From positions 1 through 64,000 of the forward strand of contig CAJKRG010000003.1 in assembly GCA_905202215.1 (NCBI GenBank): DNA of 64,000 bases, in the 5' to 3' direction. Below, in pieces: positions 18,801-25,905 of the stretch (positions are counted from its first letter, which is position 1; each line of letters starts with the position of its first letter). A program made the translations under genes and the position numbers. The notes under the pieces were generated by a model. It was not told the origin of the DNA, did no database searches, and saw only the letters and a program-made list of their open reading frames with translations. This DNA is from an uncultured Porphyromonadaceae bacterium (lineage in GTDB: Bacteria > Bacteroidota > Bacteroidia > Bacteroidales > Muribaculaceae).

Positions 18801-20711
18801 TTTTGTCGATGTCATGCTGAGACTGGTCTTGTCGACTGTCATTTCCGGACCGGCGTTGGTGGTGACGGTCTTAACGGCCGAGAGTTCCGACGAGGCGCCC
18901 CAGCGGTTCACTGCGGCTACGGCGACGTAATATGTCGTCATTGGCTGCAGACCGCTGATCTCGTGCGAGAAGTGCGCTCCCGAGTTGAGGAACTTGGTGT
19001 CGGCCACCGATGTCGACAGCTTGCTCAGATCGCTCTGTGCGGTGAAGGGTTCGGTGGAATAATATACTATATGATGGTGAACGGTTCCGTCGGCCGAGGC
19101 GGGGATGGTCCAGTCGAGAACCATATAGTCCTGTGCGGCCGAGACCTCGAAGTCGGTCACGGCGGAGGGAGCCGTGCCGTCGCCCATCACGAGGGCTTTA
19201 CCGGCGTCGATATAGCCCGCGCCGTAGTTGCCTTCGAAACGCGAGTTGTTGCCGTAGCCGTAGAAGTCGTTGACCGATGTGAGAAGCTGAGTGCGCAGGC
19301 TCTCGTTGACGAAAGTCGGGCTTCCGTATTTTGAAAGCACGAGCGCGGCGATACCCGATACATGGGGTGTGGCCATCGAGGTGCCTTCGTTGTAGCCGTA
19401 GCTGTTGTTGGGGAGAGTGGAGAGTACGCCGTTGGCCTCGCCGTAGTCGAGCAGGCCGCCGGGAGCGATGATGTCGACCCACTCGCCGTAGTTTGAATAG
19501 GAGGCGGGAAGGAGGTCGTTGGTCATGGCGGCTACCGACAGCACTTTCTCATAGCAGCCGGGCCAGTAGTCGCCGGTCTCGCCGTTGTTGCCGGTGGCGA
19601 ATATGCAGAGACCGCCGGTCATCACCTCGGAGCGGGCTGTCTCCGTGAAATAGTCGATGGCATCGAGCACGGCCTGCTCGCAATAGCCGGGTTCGCCCCA
19701 GCCCCAGGAGCACTGTGCTATTGTGGCGCCCATTTCGGCGGCATATACGATTGCCTGTGCGAAATCGCCCTGTGGTGTGCCTGAACGCGACTCGAATACC
19801 TGACATGAGATCATGCGCACGCCGGAGTCTTTCGAGCCGTCGCCGCCGGCCACGCCGGCCACGCCGATTCCGTTGTTGTTGACAGCGGCAACCGTACCCG
19901 CAACATGTGTGCCGTGGTTGTGGGGATAGATGTCGCCCGACATCGTGCAGAAGTTGTAGCCGTAGATATCGTCGACATATCCGTTTCCGTCGTCGTCGAC
20001 ACCCGGAGTGCCGTTAAGCTCAGCCTCGTTGACAAACATGTTCTGAGCGAGGTCTTCATGACGGTAGTCGACACCGCCGTCGATGATTGCCACAAGCACT
20101 TTGGGATCGCCGGTGGTCACTTTCCAGGCCTCGAAGAGATTGACGTCGGCGCCGGCTACAGAGCCGGGGAGGGTGCCGAAGTTCTGGTAGTGCCACTGGG
20201 CCGGCAGCTGGGGGTCGTTGAAGCGATAGTCGGCCTCGGTGGCTTTCATGGGCGGACGTGTCGTGCTCACGAAGTTACCTGTGCCCTCTTTAAGTTCCAT
20301 GGGAACTATGGCTTCCGATTTTTCGACACCGGCTACGCCGGCGAATATCTTGCGTGCCTTTTCGGTATCGATGTTTTCGTCGAATTCCACCACATACCAT
20401 CGGTCGAGACCGTATTTGGCGCGCTGGGCCGCGAATTTTGCGTTATAGGGCAGCATCGGACGTATTTTCACGGCCTTGACCTGCTCTGCGGCTCTCGACA
20501 GCGGCGCAGTGCCCGCATCGATTTTGCCGTGCGCCTTCATTCGGGGCGCCGAGCCGACCATACGTGCTGCCTCCGTTTGCAGTTTTACGCGGATAACGCC
20601 TGCCTGCGGCTTTTCAGCCGCCATACGGGTCGCGTTTTCACGCGCATGCAGATTCCCGACCCCGGCGAGCAATGCTGCCGCGACCAGAAACCGGACAAAA
20701 AGTTTGTTCAT
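12891..20711 (-). CDS. Giant secreted S8 (subtilisin-like) protease with T9SS-type C-terminal tail
   Basis: 2606 residues with a signal peptide (MNKLFVRFLVAAALLAGVGNLHA) and a propeptide to about 150. The subtilisin domain (about 190-500) has an intact triad: D211 in AIIDGGVD, H266 in HGTHVAG and S445 in GTSMATPH, plus the oxyanion Asn in ATGNNG. A fibronectin type III domain (about 515-615) follows. After that come many Ig-like/ASPM-SPD-2-like repeats, two similar beta-sandwich segments (each with LGFSFPYYG or LPFSFPFYG followed by YISSYG or YIYNTG), and cadherin-like domains with SDPDGDELTY near the end. The last about 80 residues (from VMPNPVEDVLH to ARVIKR) match the T9SS type A sorting tail. 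It should be a surface or secreted protease; the substrate is unknown. It is a single gene with its own terminator. Confidence 0.9.
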   Translation of the reverse strand: MNKLFVRFLVAAALLAGVGNLHARENATRMAAEKPQAGVIRVKLQTEAARMVGSAPRMKAHGKIDAGTAPLSRAAEQVKAVKIRPMLPYNAKFAAQRAKYGLDRWYVVEFDENIDTEKARKIFAGVAGVEKSEAIVPMELKEGTGNFVSTTRPPMKATEADYRFNDPQLPAQWHYQNFGTLPGSVAGADVNLFEAWKVTTGDPKVLVAIIDGGVDYRHEDLAQNMFVNEAELNGTPGVDDDGNGYVDDIYGYNFCTMSGDIYPHNHGTHVAGTVAAVNNNGIGVAGVAGGDGSKDSGVRMISCQVFESRSGTPQGDFAQAIVYAAEMGATIAQCSWGWGEPGYCEQAVLDAIDYFTETARSEVMTGGLCIFATGNNGETGDYWPGCYEKVLSVAAMTNDLLPASYSNYGEWVDIIAPGGLLDYGEANGVLSTLPNNSYGYNEGTSMATPHVSGIAALVLSKYGSPTFVNESLRTQLLTSVNDFYGYGNNSRFEGNYGAGYIDAGKALVMGDGTAPSAVTDFEVSAAQDYMVLDWTIPASADGTVHHHIVYYSTEPFTAQSDLSKLSTSVADTKFLNSGAHFSHEISGLQPMTTYYVAVAAVNRWGASSELSAVKTVTTNAGPEMTVDKTSLSMTSTKATPVASAAFNIGNNADGILRWSAGSRTVSVRTASAARPMIGTVKPYGGTLGSNKIRTYSVVSGDYETSDYPVNFTYGSDPWAYIGDTDRSLPNSMAQWFRVEASQYPEGFNLTHIVVDGAYGTNPVIQIYKGDASISSATLLKEVNYSFFAFNYAIQLDEQLFFAPGESFWIAVHFEGNQEGYPLSMHLADKEGTAAYSFMSNDMGHTWTQLSAALKGSVYESQADKMTWGITARSANPDWSQVLELEPATGTVRKGETQTVTVSADGSRLVNGTYNFKVLLNTNEGTGAQHSVPMTYTIEGNEPDVATPKIVNFGSLLVGESKTLSVELYNRGYGSFKGSQWGAGIYQDKISCISEHFKGPEYVQSGFPARTRVKVDLTYAPKSSGSHSGTVVFTDAEGREVRVLVQGAATDPAKLVLDPATVDAGTLDVAAAPSKVSFKIKNEGKYPLEFVFPRFSDETIEGQTAANHKFGYTVSSTLEGYSPFEYDGNPALIGATDISSQFSDDVYVSKPVSLGFSFPYYGQNYEKVYISSYGALMFVPNENNFWPPLTPGANGVRGTGLISAYGSQMRMGPNSRVEYAKADGKFVVRFIDVLAVVYDKEYLPVSYHMTLASNGDIEIFYDDYTPDFMFQSGSNLFCAINDLDCADCVVVTSADMADYWGNQEVTPDNSRFHYFGTGTAVKFAAPKPAFVTALSVPYGMVTPGESIEITATVAATPDMNAGATFNNLAIVTNDPAPAHSFVRFDATITGESLVPVAELENDIIDLGEVFRTAEAKAAVTLKNTGHDALEVTAVSIENGKMSTDIETPFTLEAGMAKDIIVTVPTATEGAVSDIVAITTSAGTVKATVKATVIGCPEAELSLTEVTETVEAFTPLHKDLTVTNKGNETLLYSLTPNAMTSFTLPDNADATTSYSYSSSLDTQDVTFAWEDIETNGLGEHYGISYYMLNDFVAVELPFSFPFYGKLYDTMYIYNTGFISFTERRNDKIWPEPPADFPTGSIYTNIIAPYWGLHSMDENRTAGTYHYVTDDRAVVSFMEYGNSMNMGVCFQVILEKDGCFKFQYKGADENAIIYDIFGLGGICDLDGENFIKLPERTIQFNQAVSFSPVVESPLAPGKSETIGLDFDTRRMAGNYTGTLTMNTNMPGNGKIAIPLDITLTGEAKPVWPADITLENVLGFRSTDYSDPLVQMGACYAASFSVRNEGTAEFTIANITVGGPTIYDEWFDIEMPVFMLMANMPEIDWITGEPTGNKMWSQYQEGMPLTVGKDGIDFSIPMMECEFWMTPGTYDVPVTFQYATSEADLMEGNLTEKTVNVQFIVTPAPAMTLSANEIAVKATDETAIIKESLTIGNEGEYKLSYTLTLDPSGVGEEPEEDLGGGITPWSKAVSANTKANAGILAAGIASVRPFDTSDNLYDTPQDFSYSNAVIYPAVPGTGNIYNYGSNSFYDKFKASTHFTAPAEGFNMSHLYMPVTLASTSENGVTIASDYTVTIEVVLGSDPTGDNIAARGTLHIAEQAGTSGKFYVIPLERSVYLNPGEDFCVVATFDAGVTAPAYLIGKQDAYEPNRYMGYYESYGWFDVAALFTDQYGSLGYIMTPLETVPGQPWISLVETAGENDVEPGETAEVKLEINPAAARLEKGNKAVLVIKSNDPNAPLVNFPVYLDLNGAPVVTGPETVVYAKEGQTTNVAVTVSDPDMDDYTIAFQDGAGMATVASVEAAEGDAATITAGEEGTWTVNGATEPVTVNVAIAPEFGQASDGNAFVITAADKASKSTEFTVRYAVEHVNRAPEAVEHADVEVPVGGTSPVISFAELFSDPDGDELTYAFTPVTGDIAEAYTTPTGVIFFGKAAGNIAATVTATDPDGLTAVATIPVKVMDLSGISSVEASSSQLTVMPNPVEDVLHALCGFDADDTVFTLYDAAGKAVATETTDVTTGATVDINVASLPAGHYILVAAWADGGVTARVIKR

Positions 20712-20841
20712 GATTGGTTGGTTTATTAATTAATATATAAAGGATTATTGTTTAAAGGGTTTGATTTTATATGGGCGTTTAATCTATATTTACTTAAAAA
20801 TCGAAAACAAGTAGAAATGACACTTTTTCAAAGAAAATGCT

Positions 20842-20849
20842 TATCTTTG
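20842..20849 (+). promoter_or_regulatory. -7 box of tcdA
   Basis: TATCTTTG followed by CA, ending 32 nt before the ATG at 20882. It lies in the 170-bp AT-rich spacer between the protease and tcdA; no convincing box for the protease gene is seen there. Confidence 0.6.
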
Positions 20850-20881
20850 CAAAGATAACATTAAAAATTGAAACTATTTAT

Positions 20882-21622
20882 ATGGATTACGATATATTTG
20901 AGAATTTTAGCAGAACAAGACTTCTCGCCGGCGATGCGACGATGGAGGCTCTTGCCCGTTCGCGTGTGCTTGTGTTCGGTGTCGGAGGGGTTGGCTCGTG
21001 GTGTGTCGAGGCCCTGGCGCGTACTGCCGTGGGGCATATAACTATGGTGGATTCCGATACCGTGGCGGCGAGCAATATAAACCGTCAGCTTCCCGCGACG
21101 GTGGATACTGTCGGGGAGCCCAAGACCGCAGTGCTCGCACGCAGGATTCTCAGTATTAATCCGGAAGCGCATGTCGAGGCCGTTCAGGCGCGATATACGC
21201 CCGAGACCGCCGCGGGTTTCGGAATAGAGGAATATGATTATGTGATAGATGCGATCGACTCTCTGCCCGACAAGGCCGATCTGATACTGCGCTGCACCGA
21301 CCCTTTGACAGCGCCGCGCCGCGCCTTTTTCTCATCTATGGGAGCCGCCCGCAAACTTCATCCGTCGATGATAGGCGTGGCGGATTTCTGGAAGGTCGAG
21401 GGCTGCCCTCTCGCACGCGCTCTGCGCACGCGTTTCCGGCGCTCGGGCGTCTATCCGCGCCGTAAATTCAAATGTGTGTACAGTCCTGAGCGGCTGCAGC
21501 ATCGTGCCGAAGGCCCTGCCGGTATCAACGGCACTTTCATGCATACCACAGCCATATTCGGTCTCACTCTTGCCTCACTCGTTGTCGAGGATGTCCTGGA
21601 CCGATCTCTTAATTTTTGCTGA
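20882..21622 (+). CDS. tcdA: tRNA threonylcarbamoyladenosine dehydratase (E1-like)
   Basis: 246 residues from the ATG at 20882; the upstream in-frame ATG at 20837 overlaps the promoter and is rejected. It is a ThiF/UBA1-type adenylating enzyme: the nucleotide-binding FGVGGVGSWCVEALAR, then DSDTVAASNINRQ and DAIDSLPDK. TcdA uses ATP to cyclise t6A37 of tRNA to ct6A. The length and the start MDYDIFENFSRTRLL agree with the family. Its last 14 bp overlap the end of the convergent muramidase gene, so there is no room for an intervening terminator. Confidence 0.9.
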   Translation: MDYDIFENFSRTRLLAGDATMEALARSRVLVFGVGGVGSWCVEALARTAVGHITMVDSDTVAASNINRQLPATVDTVGEPKTAVLARRILSINPEAHVEAVQARYTPETAAGFGIEEYDYVIDAIDSLPDKADLILRCTDPLTAPRRAFFSSMGAARKLHPSMIGVADFWKVEGCPLARALRTRFRRSGVYPRRKFKCVYSPERLQHRAEGPAGINGTFMHTTAIFGLTLASLVVEDVLDRSLNFC

Positions 21623-22409
21623 AGCGTCGGTAGGCGGCCGCCATGCGGGTATGGTAGCCGCGGGATGCATACGAGGGGCCGTTATATATTTTTGCGAATG
21701 CGGCCCAGTTTTTAGTCTTGAGGTGTTGCACAAGACCGGTGTTGCGCATGTAGTTGGCGAAAAGGCGCAACTGGTCGTATTCCGAACGTTTCATCTGTCG
21801 GACAAAGTCGGCGCGCGATTCTGCGCCGCATAGTTTCCAGTTGAAACCCCCGATCTGGAACATTCCCCAAAATGTACTTTCTATTGCCGCGATACTGTCG
21901 ATGGTCATGGCTGCATCGAGGCGTGCCTGCTGGGCGCGCTGTTGTGAGCCGTATTTGCGGATATTGGGCGCGGCGAATACCGTGGGATGGGAGCGGGTGT
22001 ATTTCGACAGATTTATGCCGCGTCGCGCGGCGGCCCGGCGGAACACCGGCAGGTCGAAGTTGATTATGGGATAGCCGTCGGCATAGAAGCCGTGGCGGGT
22101 CTTGCCTGTCTCGATCTCTACGACCGCATGGATTGCCGCGGCCTCGACGCCCAGTTCTTCGGCTATCTTGCGGTAGTCGGCTTCGGTGAGCGGGCCGTAG
22201 TGAGGTGTGTCGGGCGGTTCGGGAAGAAAGGACGTATGGATCGTATCGCCGTTGAAGATCATGATCTCGCGGTCGAGAGAGTCGGTGAGTACCTCCTGCA
22301 GTTCTAACGCGAAGCCCTGAGGCAACGGCTCATCGGCAAACAAGCCGCAGACAGCCCACGATACGAGGGCTGCTGCGGCTGTCATACGATGTAGTGCGGC
22401 CATGCGCAT
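21609..22409 (-). CDS. Exported N-acetylmuramidase-family protein (DUF3380-like)
   Basis: 266 residues with a signal peptide of about 25 residues (hydrophobic AAAALVSWAVCGLFA). The domain from about 75 to the end matches the N-acetylmuramidase family seen in phage endolysins and Bacteroidetes exported proteins: AIHAVVEIETG carries the likely catalytic Glu, followed by YPIINFDLPVFRR, then SIAAIESTFWGMFQIGGFNWKLCG and KIYNGPSYASRGYHTRM. It should cleave peptidoglycan in the periplasm during growth or turnover. Phage origin is possible for the domain, but no other phage gene is nearby. It begins 7 bp after pepD on the same strand and is probably cotranscribed with it. Confidence 0.75.
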   Translation of the reverse strand: MRMAALHRMTAAAALVSWAVCGLFADEPLPQGFALELQEVLTDSLDREIMIFNGDTIHTSFLPEPPDTPHYGPLTEADYRKIAEELGVEAAAIHAVVEIETGKTRHGFYADGYPIINFDLPVFRRAAARRGINLSKYTRSHPTVFAAPNIRKYGSQQRAQQARLDAAMTIDSIAAIESTFWGMFQIGGFNWKLCGAESRADFVRQMKRSEYDQLRLFANYMRNTGLVQHLKTKNWAAFAKIYNGPSYASRGYHTRMAAAYRRFSKN

Positions 22410-22416
22410 AGGCGCG

Positions 22417-23877
22417 TCAGGCTTTCAGATCGGCAACTTTTTCAAGTGTGCGTGTGAGCTGACCCCAGAAGCGTTCTACCGCAGGAATATGCATCCTTTC
22501 GGAGGGCGAATGCACGTCGCGGAGAGTCGGGCCGAACGATACCATGTCGAGGTGCGGATATTTCTGGAGGAAGAGACCGCATTCGAGTCCGGCGTGGATA
22601 GCCTTGATGGCGGGTTTGATGCCGTAAAGCTCTTCGTATGCCTCGGAAGCGATGTGCATGATGGGCGAGTTCATGTTGGGAGCCCAGCCGGGATATCCGT
22701 CGCCGTGTGTCACCTCGGCGCCTGCAAGGCGGAAGAGTGCCTCTACCTGGCGTGCGATGTCCCATTTGCGCGATTCTACCGACGAGCGCTGCGATGTTGT
22801 GACGAGGATCTGGTTGTCGCCTTTCATCTTGACAGATGCGAGGTTGGTCGAAGTCTCAACGAGACCTTCGAGATCGCGGCTCATGGATATCACTCCGTGG
22901 GGAGCGCAGTAGAGAGCTTCGATGAGGGCGGTGGTAGTGTCGGAGTCGACGGCATATTCGGGTTTGTCGGTGCTTTCGAGTTCGAACTTGAGACCTGTCT
23001 CAAGGCCTGCGTATTCGTTTTCGATCTCGGCTACGTATGTGTTGAAAGCTACGCGTACATTCTCCTTGTTTGCGGCATGGATGCCGAATACGGCGTGTGC
23101 GGCGCGGGGAATGGCGTTGCGCAGGTTGCCGCCGTCGATCTCTACGAGCGACAGCTCGTGTTCGAGACTCAGATTATAGAGGAAGCGTGCGAGGAGCTTG
23201 TTGGCATTGGCTCGGCCGAGGTGTATGTCGCCGCCTGAGTGGCCTCCGAGGCCGCCCGAGATCTCGAAGCGGAAATAATGGAAGTCGGTGGGCGCGAACG
23301 AGCGCTTGTAGGTGAACAGGCAGGTGGTGTCTACGCCGCCGGCGCAGCCTACGAAGATTTCGGCGTCGTCCTCGGAGTCGAGGTTGAGCAGGATAGAGCC
23401 GGAGAGCATGCCGTCGCCGAGATTGTTGGCGCCGGTGAGTCCGGTCTCCTCATCGACGGTGAAGAGAGCCTCTACAGGGCCGTGCACGAGATCTTTGTCG
23501 ACCATCACTGCGAGTGAGGCCGCCATACCGATACCGTTGTCGGCGCCCAGGGTAGTGCCGTCGGCGCGCAGCCATTCGCCGTCGACTATGGTGCGGATGG
23601 GCTGGGTGTTGAAGTCGAAGTTCTTGTCGTTCGATTCGCATACCATGTCCATATGCGACTGGAGGACTACTGTCGGGGCATTTTCCTTGCCGGGAGTGGC
23701 GGGCTTGCTCATCACGACGTTGCCGATGGCATCCGTGCGGACGGCGATATTATGGCGTGCTGCGAAGTCGAGCAGGTACTGACGTATTTTTTCCTCCTTC
23801 TTCGAAGGACGGGGCACATGGTTGATCTCGTCGAAAATCGAGAATACCAGTGCGGGCTTGAGATCTTTGATCGTCAT
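22417..23877 (-). CDS. pepD: Aminoacyl-histidine dipeptidase (M20 family, PepD)
   Basis: 486 residues, almost the same length as E. coli PepD. Two-zinc M20 motifs are all present: LQSHMDMVCE (first His and Asp), GADNGIG (bridging Asp), DEETGLTG (general-base Glu pair) and NLDSED; a late His lies in the SERMHIPAVE region. The lid/dimerisation domain is in the middle. The enzyme hydrolyses Xaa-His and other dipeptides in the cytosol. It is the first gene of a likely two-gene operon with the muramidase. The 171-bp spacer upstream contains no TAnnTTTG box in the right direction, so its promoter is not identified. Confidence 0.95.
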   Translation of the reverse strand: MTIKDLKPALVFSIFDEINHVPRPSKKEEKIRQYLLDFAARHNIAVRTDAIGNVVMSKPATPGKENAPTVVLQSHMDMVCESNDKNFDFNTQPIRTIVDGEWLRADGTTLGADNGIGMAASLAVMVDKDLVHGPVEALFTVDEETGLTGANNLGDGMLSGSILLNLDSEDDAEIFVGCAGGVDTTCLFTYKRSFAPTDFHYFRFEISGGLGGHSGGDIHLGRANANKLLARFLYNLSLEHELSLVEIDGGNLRNAIPRAAHAVFGIHAANKENVRVAFNTYVAEIENEYAGLETGLKFELESTDKPEYAVDSDTTTALIEALYCAPHGVISMSRDLEGLVETSTNLASVKMKGDNQILVTTSQRSSVESRKWDIARQVEALFRLAGAEVTHGDGYPGWAPNMNSPIMHIASEAYEELYGIKPAIKAIHAGLECGLFLQKYPHLDMVSFGPTLRDVHSPSERMHIPAVERFWGQLTRTLEKVADLKA

Positions 23878-24016
23878 GGCGGTTTTTCTATATTTTGAGA
23901 GGAATAAAAGTTCTAATAAAGATTTCGGTATGAGAAAGAATGTTAAAAAACAATCTATTCATGCCCCTAAATTACAAAATAAAATCCGTACGCCGAAAAA
24001 AAACCGCCATTTTAGC

Positions 24017-24024
24017 TATATTTG
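24017..24024 (+). promoter_or_regulatory. -7 box of the small membrane protein gene
   Basis: TATATTTG followed by CA, ending 24 nt before the ATG at 24049. This promoter may also serve the downstream OmpH-like gene and the glycosyltransferase gene. Confidence 0.6.
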
Positions 24025-24048
24025 CAGAGTCAATCAGCCAAATGAGCC

Positions 24049-24219
24049 ATGAAAACAGTCTTACTGACAATAATCCTGCTCCTGGTCTGCATTGTCCTGC
24101 TCGGTGTGAAAGTGCTCTTCATAAAGGGTGCACGTTTTCCCTCGGGACATGTGGGCGCTTCGCCTCATTTACGCCGCAAAGGCATAGGCTGCGCGACTGA
24201 CGAGCGTAATTTGAAATAA
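24049..24219 (+). CDS. Small single-helix membrane protein, 56 residues
   Basis: This short gene begins at the ATG at 24049-24051 and stops with TAA at 24217-24219. The product starts MKTVLLTIILLLVCIVLLGV, a single membrane helix, and continues with a basic soluble tail containing FPSGHVG and LRRKGIGC. Similar short proteins with one helix and an RKKGIGC-like tail are, from memory, widespread and uncharacterised in Bacteroidales. A -7 box lies 24 nt upstream, and the OmpH-like gene starts 24 bp downstream on the same strand, so the two are probably an operon. A role linked to envelope biogenesis is suggested only by that neighbour. Confidence 0.75.
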   Translation: MKTVLLTIILLLVCIVLLGVKVLFIKGARFPSGHVGASPHLRRKGIGCATDERNLK

Positions 24220-24243
24220 TCAATATCACATATTATAGTTATA

Positions 24244-24834
24244 ATGAAAAAACTGTCTCTTACAGTAAAGACACTTATTTCCTGCGCCATTGTGGCAGCC
24301 GCTGCGTCGTGCTCCAAGCAGGAAGCCGCTCCCGCAGCCGCTCCGGCAGCCGGCGACTCCACCGCCTGCGCAGGTATCAAGATAGCTTATATTGATGCAG
24401 ACTCGATCATGAGCGCATACAGCCTTGCCCGCGAAATCGCAGAGGAAGGACAGCGTCTTATGAACAACTATCAGCGTCAGGAGCAGTCGAAGCAGCAGGA
24501 AATCCAGAACTTCGGCAACAATATCGAGCAGAAGCGCCAGAACAACGTATATCTCTCGGAGGCTTCTTTCCAGGCCGACGTCGAAAAACTGCAGAAAATG
24601 CAGAATGATGCCGCCCGTGTGCTCTCCAACCAGCAGAACCAGATTCAGAACACCATAGCCCAGGCCCAGGCCCGTCTGCAGGACTCGATCATGAGCGCTG
24701 TAAACGTTTACAACGATACCAAGGGCTACGATGCTATCCTCATGCGTGAGTCGGGTGTATATTTCAACCCCGCACTCAATGTCACCGCCGACATCATCGA
24801 GATTCTGAACGCCCGCTATACCACTGCGAAATAA
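24244..24834 (+). CDS. OmpH/Skp-like periplasmic chaperone with lipoprotein signal
   Basis: 196 residues. The lipobox AAASC places the lipidated Cys at C23, followed by an Ala/Pro-rich linker. From about 48 the sequence IAYIDADSIMSAY begins the OmpH/Skp domain, and a long Gln-rich helix pair (about 65-150) forms the tentacle-like coiled coil. The end (GYDAILMRESGVYFNPALNVT) matches the return strand of the family. Skp proteins hold unfolded outer-membrane proteins in the periplasm. Classical Skp is soluble; a lipid anchor here would tether the chaperone to a membrane. Bacteroidales usually carry more than one OmpH copy, so this may be the specialised one. Confidence 0.85.
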   Translation: MKKLSLTVKTLISCAIVAAAASCSKQEAAPAAAPAAGDSTACAGIKIAYIDADSIMSAYSLAREIAEEGQRLMNNYQRQEQSKQQEIQNFGNNIEQKRQNNVYLSEASFQADVEKLQKMQNDAARVLSNQQNQIQNTIAQAQARLQDSIMSAVNVYNDTKGYDAILMRESGVYFNPALNVTADIIEILNARYTTAK

Positions 24835-24846
24835 CAATCTGACATA

Positions 24847-25905
24847 ATGCCGTCGAGGCAAGCGAAAATACTGACCGTCGGACCCGCCATCAACGGGCCC
24901 GGCGGTCTTTCAGCGCTTATGCGCATGTACCGTTCGGCCTTTCCGGGCTTCCGCCATCTGTCGTACAGCAGTCGCCGTGGCCCGCTGGCCGGTCTTTTCG
25001 TCAGGCTGTATCCTCTTGTGGCTCTGCCGTTCATGAGACTGTCGGGTTACAGCATACTGCACGTTCATGCTACTACGGGAAGTTTCTTCCATCGGGCCGA
25101 GTGCGTGGTCCGTTTCGGACAGAAACTCGGATTCCGTACCGTATTTCATTTCCACGATGAGGATTTCGATGAATTTCTCGGGTCGGTGTCGCCACGTCAT
25201 ATAGAGACCATACGCCGGGCTTCGGCCGTGGCTGTGCTTTCCGACAGCTGGGCTTCTTTTTATCGCGACGGTCTCGGCTGCCGCCGCGTTGTGACGCTTC
25301 CAAATATGGTGGGCGATGTACGTGTGGTGCGCGACCGCTCCAAGCGTCGTCTCGAAGAACCGCTACGACTTCTTTACATGGGCAAGTTCACGTCTGAAAA
25401 AGGTATTTTCGATCTTATACGCGCTCTCGAGCCTCTGGCCGACAAATATCAGGGATATCTACAGCTCACAGTCGCCGGGAGCGGCGATTCCGAAGCGGTG
25501 ATAGCTCTGATCGATGAACTGAAACTTGACCGGACCGTGAGGTTCATGGGCTATGTCGAAAGCAAGGACAAGGATAGACTGCTGAGGTTGAGCGATGTCC
25601 TTGTCTTGCCGTCATACCGCGAAGGCATGCCCGTAGGTATACTTGAAGCCGGTGTCTACAACATGGCATGCATAGCAACATCGGTCGGCGCCATTCCTGA
25701 TGTGATCGAGCACGGTGTCAACGGTTATCTCGTAGATCCGGGTCGCCCCGACCAGATAACCGAAGCCATACAGTATTATCTCGACAATCCGCAGGCAATA
25801 TCCTCTCAGGGCCGCGAGGCGCGCGAGCGCATCAGCCCCTATCTGCCGGCTGCCGCCACTGCCCGCTTCACCGAATTCTACAATTCTCTCCTTTCTGATC
25901 ATTAG
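24847..25905 (+). CDS. Glycosyltransferase family 4 (GT-B fold)
   Basis: 352 residues. The N-terminal lobe starts ILTVGPAINGPGGLSALM, and the acceptor-side motif LHVHATTGSFFHRA follows. The C-terminal lobe has LLYMGKFTSEKGIFDLI, the sugar-nucleotide-binding REGMPVGILEAG (the E-x7-E signature) and SVGAIPDVIEHGVNGYLV. It should be a retaining transferase for a cell-surface glycan; donor and acceptor cannot be deduced. It begins 13 bp after the OmpH-like gene. Its last 38 bp overlap the 3' end of the convergent HTCS gene. Confidence 0.88.
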   Translation: MPSRQAKILTVGPAINGPGGLSALMRMYRSAFPGFRHLSYSSRRGPLAGLFVRLYPLVALPFMRLSGYSILHVHATTGSFFHRAECVVRFGQKLGFRTVFHFHDEDFDEFLGSVSPRHIETIRRASAVAVLSDSWASFYRDGLGCRRVVTLPNMVGDVRVVRDRSKRRLEEPLRLLYMGKFTSEKGIFDLIRALEPLADKYQGYLQLTVAGSGDSEAVIALIDELKLDRTVRFMGYVESKDKDRLLRLSDVLVLPSYREGMPVGILEAGVYNMACIATSVGAIPDVIEHGVNGYLVDPGRPDQITEAIQYYLDNPQAISSQGREARERISPYLPAAATARFTEFYNSLLSDH

